From positions 13,631 to 77,630 of the forward strand of contig JBBQAO010000008.1 of NCBI GenBank assembly GCA_038316355.1: 64,000 nucleotides of DNA, read 5' to 3'. This document shows, piece by piece, positions 8,704 through 17,366 of this stretch (the stretch's first letter is position 1; each line of letters opens with the position of its first letter). The notes below the pieces were generated by a model, which searched no databases, was not told where the DNA came from, and saw nothing but the letters and a program-made list of their open reading frames with translations. The position numbers and the translations under genes are program-made. The stretch is from Ga0077527 sp038316355 (GTDB lineage: Bacteria > Pseudomonadota > Gammaproteobacteria > Burkholderiales > SG8-41).

Positions 8704-9297
8704 ATGGCCGCCCATTCTGCCCTGATCCTGCCGCGCCGTGCGCCGCTGCGAAGGATGTTGATTGCGCTGGGCGTATCTTTGCTGGTGCATTTTCTGATGG
8801 TCGGGGGCTGGGGCTCCGGTGCGCTGCGCACAACCTTGGCCGTCGTGCCATTGCAGGCGCGGCTGGAGCCGATGCCCGCGGCATTGCCGCTGCCGGCAAT
8901 GGATACCCCGGTCGCCAGCGCCGCGCCGCAACCGGCGAAATTGTCGCGGCGCAAGTTACCAGCTGCTGTCGCTGCGGCCGTTGTTGAGGAGTCGGCAGCC
9001 GGCGCTGCGGCCAGCGGGCCGGACCTGCGGTTTTATCTGGCACGTGAACTGGACCAGTATCCATCACCGCTGTCGGCCTTGCTGGACAGCGGCCGCGGGG
9101 CCGGCAGCGCAAGGCTGTGGGTCAGCATCGACCAGACGGGACGGGTTGTCGAAGCCGCGGTCATTGATGCCGATCCGCCCGGCGAGTTCGAGCGGCTGGC
9201 GCGCGAGCGGGTGCTGGCGACTCTGTTTGTGCCGGCCCGGCGCGACGGACGCCCGGTAAAAAGCCGGGTGTTGCTGGTATTGGGCCGGGGCGCCTGA
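8704..9297 (+). CDS. TonB-like single-pass periplasmic protein
   Basis: About 197 residues: a short basic N-terminus, one membrane helix (LIALGVSLLVHFLMVGGW), a Pro/Ala-rich linker and a C-terminal domain from about residue 110 that resembles the TonB C-terminal fold (LWVSIDQTGRVVEAAVID, then RVLATLFVPARRDGRPVKSRVLL). That layout is typical of TonB-family or energy-transducer-like proteins, but no exbB or exbD is nearby and the box is divergent. The start could be the GTG at 8701 or the ATG at 8704. Confidence 0.65.
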   Translation: MAAHSALILPRRAPLRRMLIALGVSLLVHFLMVGGWGSGALRTTLAVVPLQARLEPMPAALPLPAMDTPVASAAPQPAKLSRRKLPAAVAAAVVEESAAGAAASGPDLRFYLARELDQYPSPLSALLDSGRGAGSARLWVSIDQTGRVVEAAVIDADPPGEFERLARERVLATLFVPARRDGRPVKSRVLLVLGRGA

Positions 9298-9340
9298 GCC
9301 TGCGCGGCAAGACGTCAAACGGCGTACCCGGGTTGTGGAA

Positions 9341-9359
9341 CTGTGCCATTCCGGCACAG
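9341..9359 (+). terminator. Hairpin, possible weak terminator
   Basis: CTGTGCC (9341-9347) pairs perfectly with GGCACAG (9353-9359) around ATTCC, followed by GCTTT. The U-tract is short. It separates the TonB-like gene from the cyclic-nucleotide cluster. Confidence 0.35.
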
Positions 9360-9495
9360 GCTTTGGAGTAAAATTGCCGGCCCTAGTCTAATTCCTGCGA
9401 AAGTGCCGCATGAAGGCCGTCACCCCCCTGAACCCTGCTGCCCGCTCCGCACGCCGTCATGGCGCGGCGGTCCTGGCATAAGCCGGGAGACGGCA

Positions 9496-10263
9496 ATGCG
9501 TTTGCGCGTACTGGGTTGCTCCGGCAGCATTGGCGGACAACAACACCGCACCACGTCTTTTCTCGTTGACCACGACATCCTGATCGACGCCGGCACCGGG
9601 GTGGGGGAACTGTCGCTGGCCGAGCTGACGCTGATCGACCACATTTTCGTGACCCATTCGCATCTCGATCACGTCGATTCCATCGCTTTTTTCCTCGACT
9701 CGGTAGGCGCTTTGCGACCCAAGCCGGTTACTGTGTATGCGACGGGGCCGACCATCGCCATCCTCAAAAAAAACCTGTTCAACTGGGACATCTGGCCCGA
9801 CTTCACGGTGATCCCGACGCCCGAAGAGCCGTTCATGCGTTACCAGGAAATTGCCGTGGGCAGCGTCATCGAGTTGGCTGGCAGGAAAATCACCGCATTG
9901 CCGGCGATCCATACCGTGCCGGCGGTGGGTTATCTGCTCGACAGCGGTAAAAGCAGCCTGGTGTTCAGCGGCGATACCGGCCCGAACGACGGCCTCTGGG
10001 AAATCGTCAATCGCATCGAAAACCTGAAGTATCTGATCATTGAGACCGCATTTTCGGACAAGGATCGCCGGCTGGCCGAACTGGCCAAACATCTGTGCCC
10101 TTCCATGCTCGGCGAGGAGCTGGCCAAGCTGGAACGTGCGGCGGAGGTTTACATTACACACCTCAAGCCCAGCGAAATCGAGCTGACGATGCAGGAAATC
10201 GAGGAGCTTTCGGCGAAAACACCGCCGCGGCTGCTGCAGAACAATCACGTATTCGAATTTTGA
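9496..10263 (+). CDS. Metallo-beta-lactamase-fold cAMP phosphodiesterase (class II type)
   Basis: A 255-residue metal-dependent hydrolase that probably cleaves 3',5'-cAMP to AMP. The start at 9496 follows a GGGAGA ribosome binding site; the open frame continues upstream but without family features. The metal-binding motif is THSHLDHVDS, followed by PAIHTVPAVGYLL, FSGDTGPNDG, the ETAFSDKDRR segment and a final ITHLKPSE, the arrangement of class II cyclic nucleotide phosphodiesterases such as yeast PDE1 and CpdP. It opens a cluster that ends with an adenylate cyclase, which supports cAMP as substrate. A related hydrolase activity (for example RNase Z-like) is less likely. Confidence 0.8.
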   Translation: MRLRVLGCSGSIGGQQHRTTSFLVDHDILIDAGTGVGELSLAELTLIDHIFVTHSHLDHVDSIAFFLDSVGALRPKPVTVYATGPTIAILKKNLFNWDIWPDFTVIPTPEEPFMRYQEIAVGSVIELAGRKITALPAIHTVPAVGYLLDSGKSSLVFSGDTGPNDGLWEIVNRIENLKYLIIETAFSDKDRRLAELAKHLCPSMLGEELAKLERAAEVYITHLKPSEIELTMQEIEELSAKTPPRLLQNNHVFEF

Positions 10264-10359
10264 GCGGGCCGCAGCGTACTTGCACACGCTGCCGGCAGGA
10301 CGGAGAATTCTCCGGGGTTGTCAGGGAATGCTGGTCGCGCGGATTGATTAAATAAAAAA

Positions 10360-11610
10360 ATGAAAAAAGAAGTTCCAGTAGAAAAACTCGAATTCGGCGT
10401 TTTTGTCTCCGAACTCGACCGCCCGTGGACGGAAACCCCTTTTATGTACCAGGGGTTCATACTCAATAACGACAAGCAGCTCGAAGCACTGAAGAAGTAC
10501 TGCAAGACCGTCACCATCGACCTCGACAAGGGGCCGGATCTGCCGGATCGCAGCGAGTTGCTGACCAGCCGCACCGGAGAAGGTCCGCGGCCCAAGCTGG
10601 CGGAGCCGCTCGGCCCCAGCGTGCTGACAACGATCAAGCACAAGGTCACCTACAAGGAAAAGGCAACCGTCGACGAAGAGTTGCCGGTTGCGCGCAGCGT
10701 CCAGCAAAAAACCGAAGTGGTGTTGAAAGACATCATGGGTACGGTGCACGCGGGCAAGGCACTGGATGCGCCGCGCGTGCAGGAGGCCGTGACCAGCATG
10801 ACCGACAGCGTCGTGCGCAATCCCGATGCAATGATGCTGCTGGCCAAACTGAAGGCGAAAGGCGGGCATACCCTCGACCGCGCGTTCGGTGTTTCCATTT
10901 ACATGCTGACCTTCGGCCGTTTTCTGCAGTTGCCACGCGAGCAGCTCGACCTGCTGGGCATGCTGGGACTGCTGCAGGACGTCGGCATGACGGTTGTGCC
11001 CGAGGAGGTCGTGGCGAAAAAACAGCCGCTGTCCAAGGTCGAGCTGATGGTCTGTCGCAGCCACGTGGCGCATTCGTTGTCGATCATCAAGGAGACGCCG
11101 GGGTTGCCCCCCGAATTGCCGGCGCTGGTCGAGCTGCATCACGAGCGTTACGACGGCAGCGGTTATCCCAAGGGACTGAAAGCGGACCAGATCGGCCTGT
11201 TCGGATCGATCGCTGGCCTGGTCGATTGTTTTGATGCGATGACCCACCCGCGGCCGTATGCCGAGGTGTACTCGCCGTCCAATGCGCTGAACCACCTCTA
11301 CAACACACGTAACGTCCAGTTCGACGGCCCGCTGGTTGAACAGTTCGTGCAGTGCATTGGCATTTTCCCGGTCGGCGCACTGGTAGAACTGAATTCCGGC
11401 GAAGTCGGCATTGTCATTGCGCAAAATCTGGTGCGACGGCTGCTGCCGAAGGTGATGGTGGTGCTCGATGCCAAGGGCAATCCGCTGCGGCCGCAGGTGA
11501 TCCTCGATCTGGCCAGCGAACCCAAGGCTGCGCCGGGCCTGCCGTACCGTATCAAGCGCACGCTGGAGCAGGGCAGTGTCAACATTGATCCCTCCGAATT
11601 CTTCCTCTGA
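10360..11610 (+). CDS. DUF3391 plus degenerate HD-GYP protein
   Basis: A 416-residue cytoplasmic protein. The N-terminus (LEFGVFVSELDRPWTETPF) matches the DUF3391 domain often found before HD-GYP domains. The HD-GYP region runs from about residue 165 to 320. The GYP motif is intact (HHERYDGSGYPKG, about 256-268), but the metal-binding HD motif, normally HDIGK, reads QDVGM (about 205-209), losing the histidine and lysine. c-di-GMP hydrolysis is therefore doubtful; a binding or scaffold role is more likely. Its 3' end overlaps the next gene by 35 bp. Confidence 0.85.
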   Translation: MKKEVPVEKLEFGVFVSELDRPWTETPFMYQGFILNNDKQLEALKKYCKTVTIDLDKGPDLPDRSELLTSRTGEGPRPKLAEPLGPSVLTTIKHKVTYKEKATVDEELPVARSVQQKTEVVLKDIMGTVHAGKALDAPRVQEAVTSMTDSVVRNPDAMMLLAKLKAKGGHTLDRAFGVSIYMLTFGRFLQLPREQLDLLGMLGLLQDVGMTVVPEEVVAKKQPLSKVELMVCRSHVAHSLSIIKETPGLPPELPALVELHHERYDGSGYPKGLKADQIGLFGSIAGLVDCFDAMTHPRPYAEVYSPSNALNHLYNTRNVQFDGPLVEQFVQCIGIFPVGALVELNSGEVGIVIAQNLVRRLLPKVMVVLDAKGNPLRPQVILDLASEPKAAPGLPYRIKRTLEQGSVNIDPSEFFL

Positions 11611-13369
11611 TCCCGGCGAAGCGGCGGATTCCGCTGCGGAACCTGCAGTCGGTCTCGGTGCGCTGGTAACGCGCCTTGCCGAAGAATTTGGCGCCGACCC
11701 CGACACCATGCTCCGGGTTGCCACGGTGTTCCGCGAGGTCAGCGAACGCGCTCCAGATCTGTTCGTGCCCGTAGCCGGCCCCCTGGCCGCGGCGTTTACC
11801 GCTCAGGCGGCTGCCGGTGGCACGGATGCGGGCATCATCCACAGCGCACTGGGCGAGTGGGCGCTGGACGCTGAGAACGAACCGCTGGAGCGCATGCGGC
11901 GCGACTGTCAACGTTTCCAGGATGCGATGACGCGCGGCGTAATGCGCCTCTATGCCGAGGATGCGGGGCAGTGTACGGAAAACCTGCTCGCGCTGCAGCG
12001 TTTCAATTTTCTGCAACTGGCGCTGCTGGCCTCGCTGGTCACACGCAGCCAGGAAGAAGGCGGCGTGGTGCGCACGCTGCCGACGCCGGAGTACGCGGCG
12101 TTCATGGAAATTTTCCGCACCGCCATCGAAAGCCACCGCCAGAACGGCAAACAACTGGCACTGCTGCTGCTGCAGGTGGGCAAGGTGGAGCAGATCGACC
12201 GTCAACTCGGATTGCAGAAAGGCGAAGCGTTCATGCTGCGCGTCACGCGGCGCATGCGCGAAGGCGTGTTGCGCAAGCAGGACCAGCTCGGCCGTGTCAG
12301 CCGCGATCAGTTTGCCTGCCTGTTGCCGCGCATCGCCGGCGAAGGCGTGGCGATACTGGCAGCCAACAAGATTCTCGGCGTACTGGAGGCGCCGATTCCG
12401 CTGGGTGACCGCACTTTTGATACCGATGGCGTGATCGGCATCGTACTTTATCCCGATCATGGCGGCGATCCGCAGACCCTCGTGCGCAACGCCAAGCTGG
12501 CGGCACGTGCAGCGCGCGGTGGCGCGGAGCGTTCCGCCATTTATGACCCGGCCCATGGCGAAAGCGAAGAGCGCCAGTTGCGCTTTGAGACGCGGCTGCG
12601 GCATGCGCTGGAGCAGAACACGCTGGGGCTGGCGTTCGAACCGCAACTGGATGCGCAGTCGGGCCGGATCGGCGGACTGGAATGCGTGTTGCGCTGGACC
12701 GATGCTGAACTGGGCGAGGTGACGGAGGCGCAAGCGCTGGAAACCGCGGACAGCGCAGGCCTGGTGCGCGAAGTGACCTGGTGGATATTCAACAATGCCC
12801 TGCGTCAGGGTGCCGAGTTCGCGCGCGCCGGCTTGTTATGCAAGCTCGGGCTGAAGGTGTCGGCCACCGGTTTGCTGCAGCCGGATTTTCCGGAATTTGT
12901 CGACCGCGCATTGCGCACCTGGGGGGTGCCGCCGGGGCGGGTGGTGATCGGTGTGCACGAGACGGCGATTGCCGGTGAACTGGGGCCGGTGAAGGATGCC
13001 TTTGCGCGCCTGAAACGGCTCGGGCTGCGTCTGGGTGTCGATGGTTACGCCACCGGGGCTTCGTCGCTGAGCAACCTGGCGCAACTGCCGTTTGACGAAT
13101 TGAAACTGCACGCCTCGTTTGTGCACGACATGCAGCGTTCTGCCCTGCACGGAAAAATCGTCCGCTCGCTGGTGCGTCTGGCCCGCGATCTGGGCTTGCA
13201 GGTGACGGCGGAGGGCGTCGGTGACGGCGAAACGGCGCTCGCCCTGCTGGCGCTGGGTTGCGAGCGGGTGCAGGGGCCGCATGTGAGCCAACCGCTGACC
13301 GCCGAGGAAATCCTGGTGTTCGAAAAAAGCGGCGCGGGACTGGCCAAACTCCGGCTCTCCGATCTATAG
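11576..13369 (+). CDS. Degenerate GGDEF-EAL protein
   Basis: A 597-residue protein without membrane segments. An N-terminal helical region (1-175) precedes a GGDEF-like domain (about 180-330) in which the signature reads RVSRDQF instead of GGDEF, so cyclase activity is not expected. The EAL-like domain (about 340-585) has ECV in place of EAL and VDGYATG in place of DDFGTG, although AEGVG and the QG of GCERVQG remain. Both enzymatic sites look broken, which suggests a c-di-GMP sensor or protein-interaction role. It begins inside the HD-GYP gene, so the two are probably translationally coupled. Confidence 0.85.
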   Translation: MSTLIPPNSSSDPGEAADSAAEPAVGLGALVTRLAEEFGADPDTMLRVATVFREVSERAPDLFVPVAGPLAAAFTAQAAAGGTDAGIIHSALGEWALDAENEPLERMRRDCQRFQDAMTRGVMRLYAEDAGQCTENLLALQRFNFLQLALLASLVTRSQEEGGVVRTLPTPEYAAFMEIFRTAIESHRQNGKQLALLLLQVGKVEQIDRQLGLQKGEAFMLRVTRRMREGVLRKQDQLGRVSRDQFACLLPRIAGEGVAILAANKILGVLEAPIPLGDRTFDTDGVIGIVLYPDHGGDPQTLVRNAKLAARAARGGAERSAIYDPAHGESEERQLRFETRLRHALEQNTLGLAFEPQLDAQSGRIGGLECVLRWTDAELGEVTEAQALETADSAGLVREVTWWIFNNALRQGAEFARAGLLCKLGLKVSATGLLQPDFPEFVDRALRTWGVPPGRVVIGVHETAIAGELGPVKDAFARLKRLGLRLGVDGYATGASSLSNLAQLPFDELKLHASFVHDMQRSALHGKIVRSLVRLARDLGLQVTAEGVGDGETALALLALGCERVQGPHVSQPLTAEEILVFEKSGAGLAKLRLSDL

Positions 13370-13486
13370 GGTCTGCCAACCATCATTTCATGAGTGCGGC
13401 ACGCGCCTTGCCACTGACGATTTTGGCCACAACGCATCTCGCGAAATGGTTAACAGGCCCTAACTGAACAAACGACTGCGGCGGAC

Positions 13487-15844
13487 ATGAAAATCGACTT
13501 CGAAATCATCCGCGGCATCCTGGAACGGCGCCTGCAGCAGAGCGACATCGAACGGCTGCTCGGCGGGCTGTCCGACACCGAAAAAACGCAGTTACTGATC
13601 CGCATCACCGAACTCGTGCGCCGCACCACGGCGCTGGTTGATGTCGCCAATCGCGTGTCTGACACGTTATCGCTCGACGTGCTGTTCCCGCGGTTGATGG
13701 AGGTGGTGACCGAAACCCTCAACGTCGAACGCAGTTCGCTGTTTCTATACGACGCCGAGACCAAAGAGCTGTTCTCCCGCGTGATGCAGGGCAATGCGAT
13801 GGGTGAGATCCGTTTTCCCGCCGACCGCGGTATTGCCGGGTCGGTATTCACCAGTGGCCGCGGCGAGATCATTGCCGACGCCTATGCCGATCAGCGCTTC
13901 AACCGCAAAGTCGATACCGATACCGGCTATCACACGCGGAACATCCTGTGTGTGCCGATCCGCAACAAGAAGCAGGTGGTGATCGGTGTCACGCAGGCGC
14001 TGAACAAGCGCGAAGGCGATTTTGACACCGAGGACCAGCAGTCGCTGGAGGCGCTGTCTTCGCAGGCTGCGGCTGCGCTGGAAAATGCGCGGATGTTCGA
14101 GAAAGTCGAACGTTCGCAGCGTGAAGAGGCGCTGCTGCTCGACGTGGTGAGTTCGATCACCTCCGAGATCCTGCTTGATCCGCTGCTCGAGAAAATCCTT
14201 GCTGCGGCAACCCAGCTGCTGGGCGCCGACCGTGGCTCGTTGTTTCTTTACGATCCGCTCAGCGGCGAGTTGTGGTCGCGTGTCGCTGGCGGCGAATCAT
14301 CGCGCGAAATCCGCTTTCCAGCCAGCGCCGGCATCGCCGGTGAATGTTTCACCAAAGGCATGCGCATCAACATCGACGATGTCTACAGCGACACTCGCTT
14401 CAATCCGGAGGTCGACAAGGGTACGGGTTATCGCACCCGCAACATCCTGTGCATGCCGATCACCGCCAAGGGTGGCAACAAGGTCGGCGTGATGGAAATT
14501 CTCAACAAGAAAGAGGGATCGTTTACTGCCAATGACCAGCGCCGCCTTGCCGCCTTGTGTGCCCAGGCGGCGGTGTCCATCGAAAACGCGCAGTTGTTCG
14601 AAGATGTCAGCAATGCGCGCAACTACAACGAAAGCATCCTGCGCAGCATGAGCAACGGCGTGCTGACGCTGGACCGCGCCAATGTAATCAGCAAGGTCAA
14701 CCAGTCGGCCCTGCGCATCCTGCAGCGCGCCGAGCCGGAGATGGTCAACCGCAAGGTCGGCGAGGTGTTCGGCGGGCCCAACAGCTGGGTCACCAACAGC
14801 CTCGACAAGGTGCTGCGCACCGGCAGGATCGACAGCACGGTCGATTCGGACCTGGTGCTGGACGGGCGCCGTGCGGTGTCAGTGAACATGACCGCGGTCC
14901 CGCTGCGGGACCAGCGCGAAGAGCAGTTGGGCTCGATGCTGATCATGGAGGACATCACCCAGGAGAAACGGCTGCGCCACACGATGTCGCGTTACATGAG
15001 CAAGGCGGTGATGGACGAACTGCTGGAGGGCGGCGAGGCGGTGCTGGGCGGCACCAGCCGCGAAGTGAGCGTACTGTTTTCGGACATACGCGGCTTCACC
15101 ACGATGTCGGAGCGCTTGGGTGCGCGGGAAACCGTGGCCATGCTCAACGATTATTTCACCGACATGGTCGACATTGTGTTCGCCCACAACGGCATCCTCG
15201 ACAAATACATCGGCGACATGATCATGGCGGTATTCGGCTCGGTGCGCGCAACCGAGCACGACGCGGGGAACGCGGTGACCGTCGGCAGCCGGATGATGGT
15301 CGCGCTGGGCGAACTGAACCGTCGCCGCGTGCCCGCCGGACATGAGGCGATCCGCGTCGGCATCGGCATCAGCACCGGGGACGTGGTCGCCGGCAGCATC
15401 GGTTCACCCAAGCGGCTCGAGTACACGGTGATCGGCGACCGCGTCAATTTTGCCGAGCGCCTGCAGAACGCCAACAAGTACTACGGCACCAGCGTGCTGA
15501 TCTGCGAATCGACCGCGGCGCGGCTGCCGAATCCGGTACGGATGCGCGAACTGGACCTGATTCGCGCCCGCGGCATGCAGAGACCGGTGGCGATCTGCGA
15601 AGTGCTGGAACACCACACCGAGGAGAGTTTTCCGCACATGGACGAGGTGATTTTCGCGTTTGCGGAAGCGGTGGCGAATTACCGCAACCGGTCCTGGGAA
15701 CGCGCGGCGGTTCTGTTTGCCGGCATCCTCAAGGCCTGTCCGTCGGACCGGCCGTCGCAGCTTTATCTTGAGCGTTGCGAGGTTTACCGGAAAAATCCGC
15801 CGCCCGATAATTGGGATGGTGTCTGGAGCCTGAATACGCAGTAG
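13487..15844 (+). CDS. GAF-GAF-PAS class III adenylate cyclase
   Basis: A 785-residue soluble cyclase. Two GAF domains (about 45-205 and 220-375) with near-repeated segments (SSLFLYDAETKELFSRV and GSLFLYDPLSGELWSRV) are followed by a PAS domain (about 385-490) and a class III catalytic domain (about 520-700). Catalytic residues are present: the metal aspartates in VLFSDIRGFT and KYIGDMIMAVFG, the substrate lysine in LDKYIGD, and the NFAER motif with its asparagine and arginine. Threonine in EYTVIGD fits ATP rather than GTP. The GAF domains may bind a cyclic nucleotide, giving feedback with the phosphodiesterase at 9.5 kb. Confidence 0.9.
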   Translation: MKIDFEIIRGILERRLQQSDIERLLGGLSDTEKTQLLIRITELVRRTTALVDVANRVSDTLSLDVLFPRLMEVVTETLNVERSSLFLYDAETKELFSRVMQGNAMGEIRFPADRGIAGSVFTSGRGEIIADAYADQRFNRKVDTDTGYHTRNILCVPIRNKKQVVIGVTQALNKREGDFDTEDQQSLEALSSQAAAALENARMFEKVERSQREEALLLDVVSSITSEILLDPLLEKILAAATQLLGADRGSLFLYDPLSGELWSRVAGGESSREIRFPASAGIAGECFTKGMRINIDDVYSDTRFNPEVDKGTGYRTRNILCMPITAKGGNKVGVMEILNKKEGSFTANDQRRLAALCAQAAVSIENAQLFEDVSNARNYNESILRSMSNGVLTLDRANVISKVNQSALRILQRAEPEMVNRKVGEVFGGPNSWVTNSLDKVLRTGRIDSTVDSDLVLDGRRAVSVNMTAVPLRDQREEQLGSMLIMEDITQEKRLRHTMSRYMSKAVMDELLEGGEAVLGGTSREVSVLFSDIRGFTTMSERLGARETVAMLNDYFTDMVDIVFAHNGILDKYIGDMIMAVFGSVRATEHDAGNAVTVGSRMMVALGELNRRRVPAGHEAIRVGIGISTGDVVAGSIGSPKRLEYTVIGDRVNFAERLQNANKYYGTSVLICESTAARLPNPVRMRELDLIRARGMQRPVAICEVLEHHTEESFPHMDEVIFAFAEAVANYRNRSWERAAVLFAGILKACPSDRPSQLYLERCEVYRKNPPPDNWDGVWSLNTQ

Positions 15845-15910
15845 ATCGAATGACTGGCAGACCGGGTGCGGGCAGACTCTCTTCGGGCGCAGGGCACCGA
15901 GCCAATCATG

Positions 15911-15941
15911 AAATATTAATAAAATCAATGATTTATATTGA
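15911..15941 (+). repeat. Dispersed AT-rich element, copy 2
   Basis: ATTAATAAAATCAA at 15915-15928, then ATTTATATTG. It is the most divergent good copy (two changes in the 14-base core) and lies between the convergent 3' ends of the cyclase and the CoA-transferase, 24 bp from the latter's stop codon. Confidence 0.65.
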
Positions 15942-15965
15942 TAGTGTGCACTCGCATCGGGGGTT

Positions 15966-17354
15966 TCACCCAGGCCATTGCGGCGCATCGTTGCCGAGCG
16001 GAACCGGAGCCCGGTCCCAGCCGGCCGGCGTGGCGGCAAGCTCGACGACGGGCCGCAGAAAACGCAACCGCCCGAACACCGATGCCTGTTCAGCGTACAG
16101 GTCTTCAATCTCTGAATCTGCCGGCACCTGTGCTGCATGGGTGTTTTCGTAACCCAGCGTGTTCGTCATTTCCCGGATCCACGCGGAGGTACGTTCCAGC
16201 GACAGCGTGACTTCCCATGAACCGCCTTCCAATGCGCGGCGGCGCAAGGCAATCATTGCGCCGAATGCCGCCAGATAACCGGTCAGATAATCCAGTGGCT
16301 GACAGGGCAGGCGTGCCGGTTTGACCGCGGGTTTGCCGGTCCAGGTCAGTCCGGTGGCGGCCGACACCAGCGTGTCGTAACCGCGGCGCGCAGCCCAGGG
16401 GCCGGCTTTGGAGAATGCGGAGATGTTGACATACACCATGCCGGGGCGAAGCGCGGCCATGGCTTGCGCGGAAAAGCCGCGCATGGCCAATGCACCAGGG
16501 CGGTACGCGTTCAGAAAAACATCCGCGTTGCTGGCGAGCCGGCGCAGCGTCGCGATGCCCTCTGCAGTATCGAGGTTGGCCATGGTGGCGTATTTGCCCA
16601 GGCCGGTGTCGATCACCAGCGATTCCAGGGAGGGCAGATGCGGCGCGCTGGTCACCATGACTGTTGCGCCGTGTTCGGCCAGCGTCCTGCCTGCCATCGG
16701 GCCGGCGATGATGCGGGTCAGATCGAGCACGCGCAGGCCGGACAGCGGGCGCGTGCCGTTGCCCGCCGGTTGCGGTGGCGCATCCCCGATGCGGGTGATT
16801 TCAATCAGCGGCAGCGCTGCGGTGGCCAGGGCCTGCGGATGTGTACTCCAGGTCTGCGCATTACGCACCGCCACGCCGCACAGTCCGCGTTCACCGGCGG
16901 CCTTTTCGACATCGGCAGCGGACCAGGCCGTGAGCGCGGCGCTTAACGCGGCATGGTCATTGGGTACTTTGAATAATTGCAGCAGGCCGTCGCGCAGGTG
17001 TGCAAAATTGCCATGCAGATACACCCAGCCGTCGCGGACGGGGTAATAACCGGTGATCGGATCCCATGATTTCACCGGCCGGCCATCGACCCGCAGATAG
17101 GTCGAGGAAGTCATGGCGAGTGTTGCCGCACGTATGCTGACGCCGACACGCTGAGAGCGGCCGCCGCGCATCTGTCGCAGCGTGGCCGCAATCAGTCCGC
17201 TGGCACCGATGGCTGCCGTGGCCAGCGGCCCTATCGGCAATGCGGTCGGCAGCATATTGGGCGAGGGCGTGATTTGCAGCATGTCGACGGGTGCATCGCG
17301 CCAATCGACACCGTTCAGCAGTGAGTGCAGGGCCTGCAGTGTCCGTTGCGGCAT
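15966..17354 (-). CDS. CaiB/BaiF-family CoA-transferase
   Basis: A 462-residue class III CoA-transferase-like protein. The second half carries the family core: LSGLRVLDLTRIIAGPMAGRT, LADHG-type AEHGATV, ADVFLNAYRPGALAMRG and the RRGYDTLVSAATGL segment, where the aspartate of the GYD motif is well conserved. The N-terminal 190 residues resemble a second, degraded copy of the fold, as in two-domain members. The acyl-CoA substrate cannot be inferred. It sits alone between convergent and co-directional unrelated genes, 12 bp upstream of mltA. Confidence 0.85.
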   Translation of the reverse strand: MPQRTLQALHSLLNGVDWRDAPVDMLQITPSPNMLPTALPIGPLATAAIGASGLIAATLRQMRGGRSQRVGVSIRAATLAMTSSTYLRVDGRPVKSWDPITGYYPVRDGWVYLHGNFAHLRDGLLQLFKVPNDHAALSAALTAWSAADVEKAAGERGLCGVAVRNAQTWSTHPQALATAALPLIEITRIGDAPPQPAGNGTRPLSGLRVLDLTRIIAGPMAGRTLAEHGATVMVTSAPHLPSLESLVIDTGLGKYATMANLDTAEGIATLRRLASNADVFLNAYRPGALAMRGFSAQAMAALRPGMVYVNISAFSKAGPWAARRGYDTLVSAATGLTWTGKPAVKPARLPCQPLDYLTGYLAAFGAMIALRRRALEGGSWEVTLSLERTSAWIREMTNTLGYENTHAAQVPADSEIEDLYAEQASVFGRLRFLRPVVELAATPAGWDRAPVPLGNDAPQWPG

Positions 17355-17366
17355 CGGCAGTTAATT

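Noticed and set aside
9410..9481. 23-codon ORF ending just before the cAMP phosphodiesterase
   Set aside because: MKAVTPLNPAARSARRHGAA-type peptide with no supporting ribosome site or repeated residues; likely chance.
9343..9495. Upstream extension of the cAMP phosphodiesterase frame
   Set aside because: No homologous-looking sequence and no ribosome site; the ATG at 9496 has GGGAGA in front and begins the fold.
13390..13467. Short ORF between the GGDEF-EAL and cyclase genes
   Set aside because: 25 residues with no ribosome binding site or pattern; treated as spacer.
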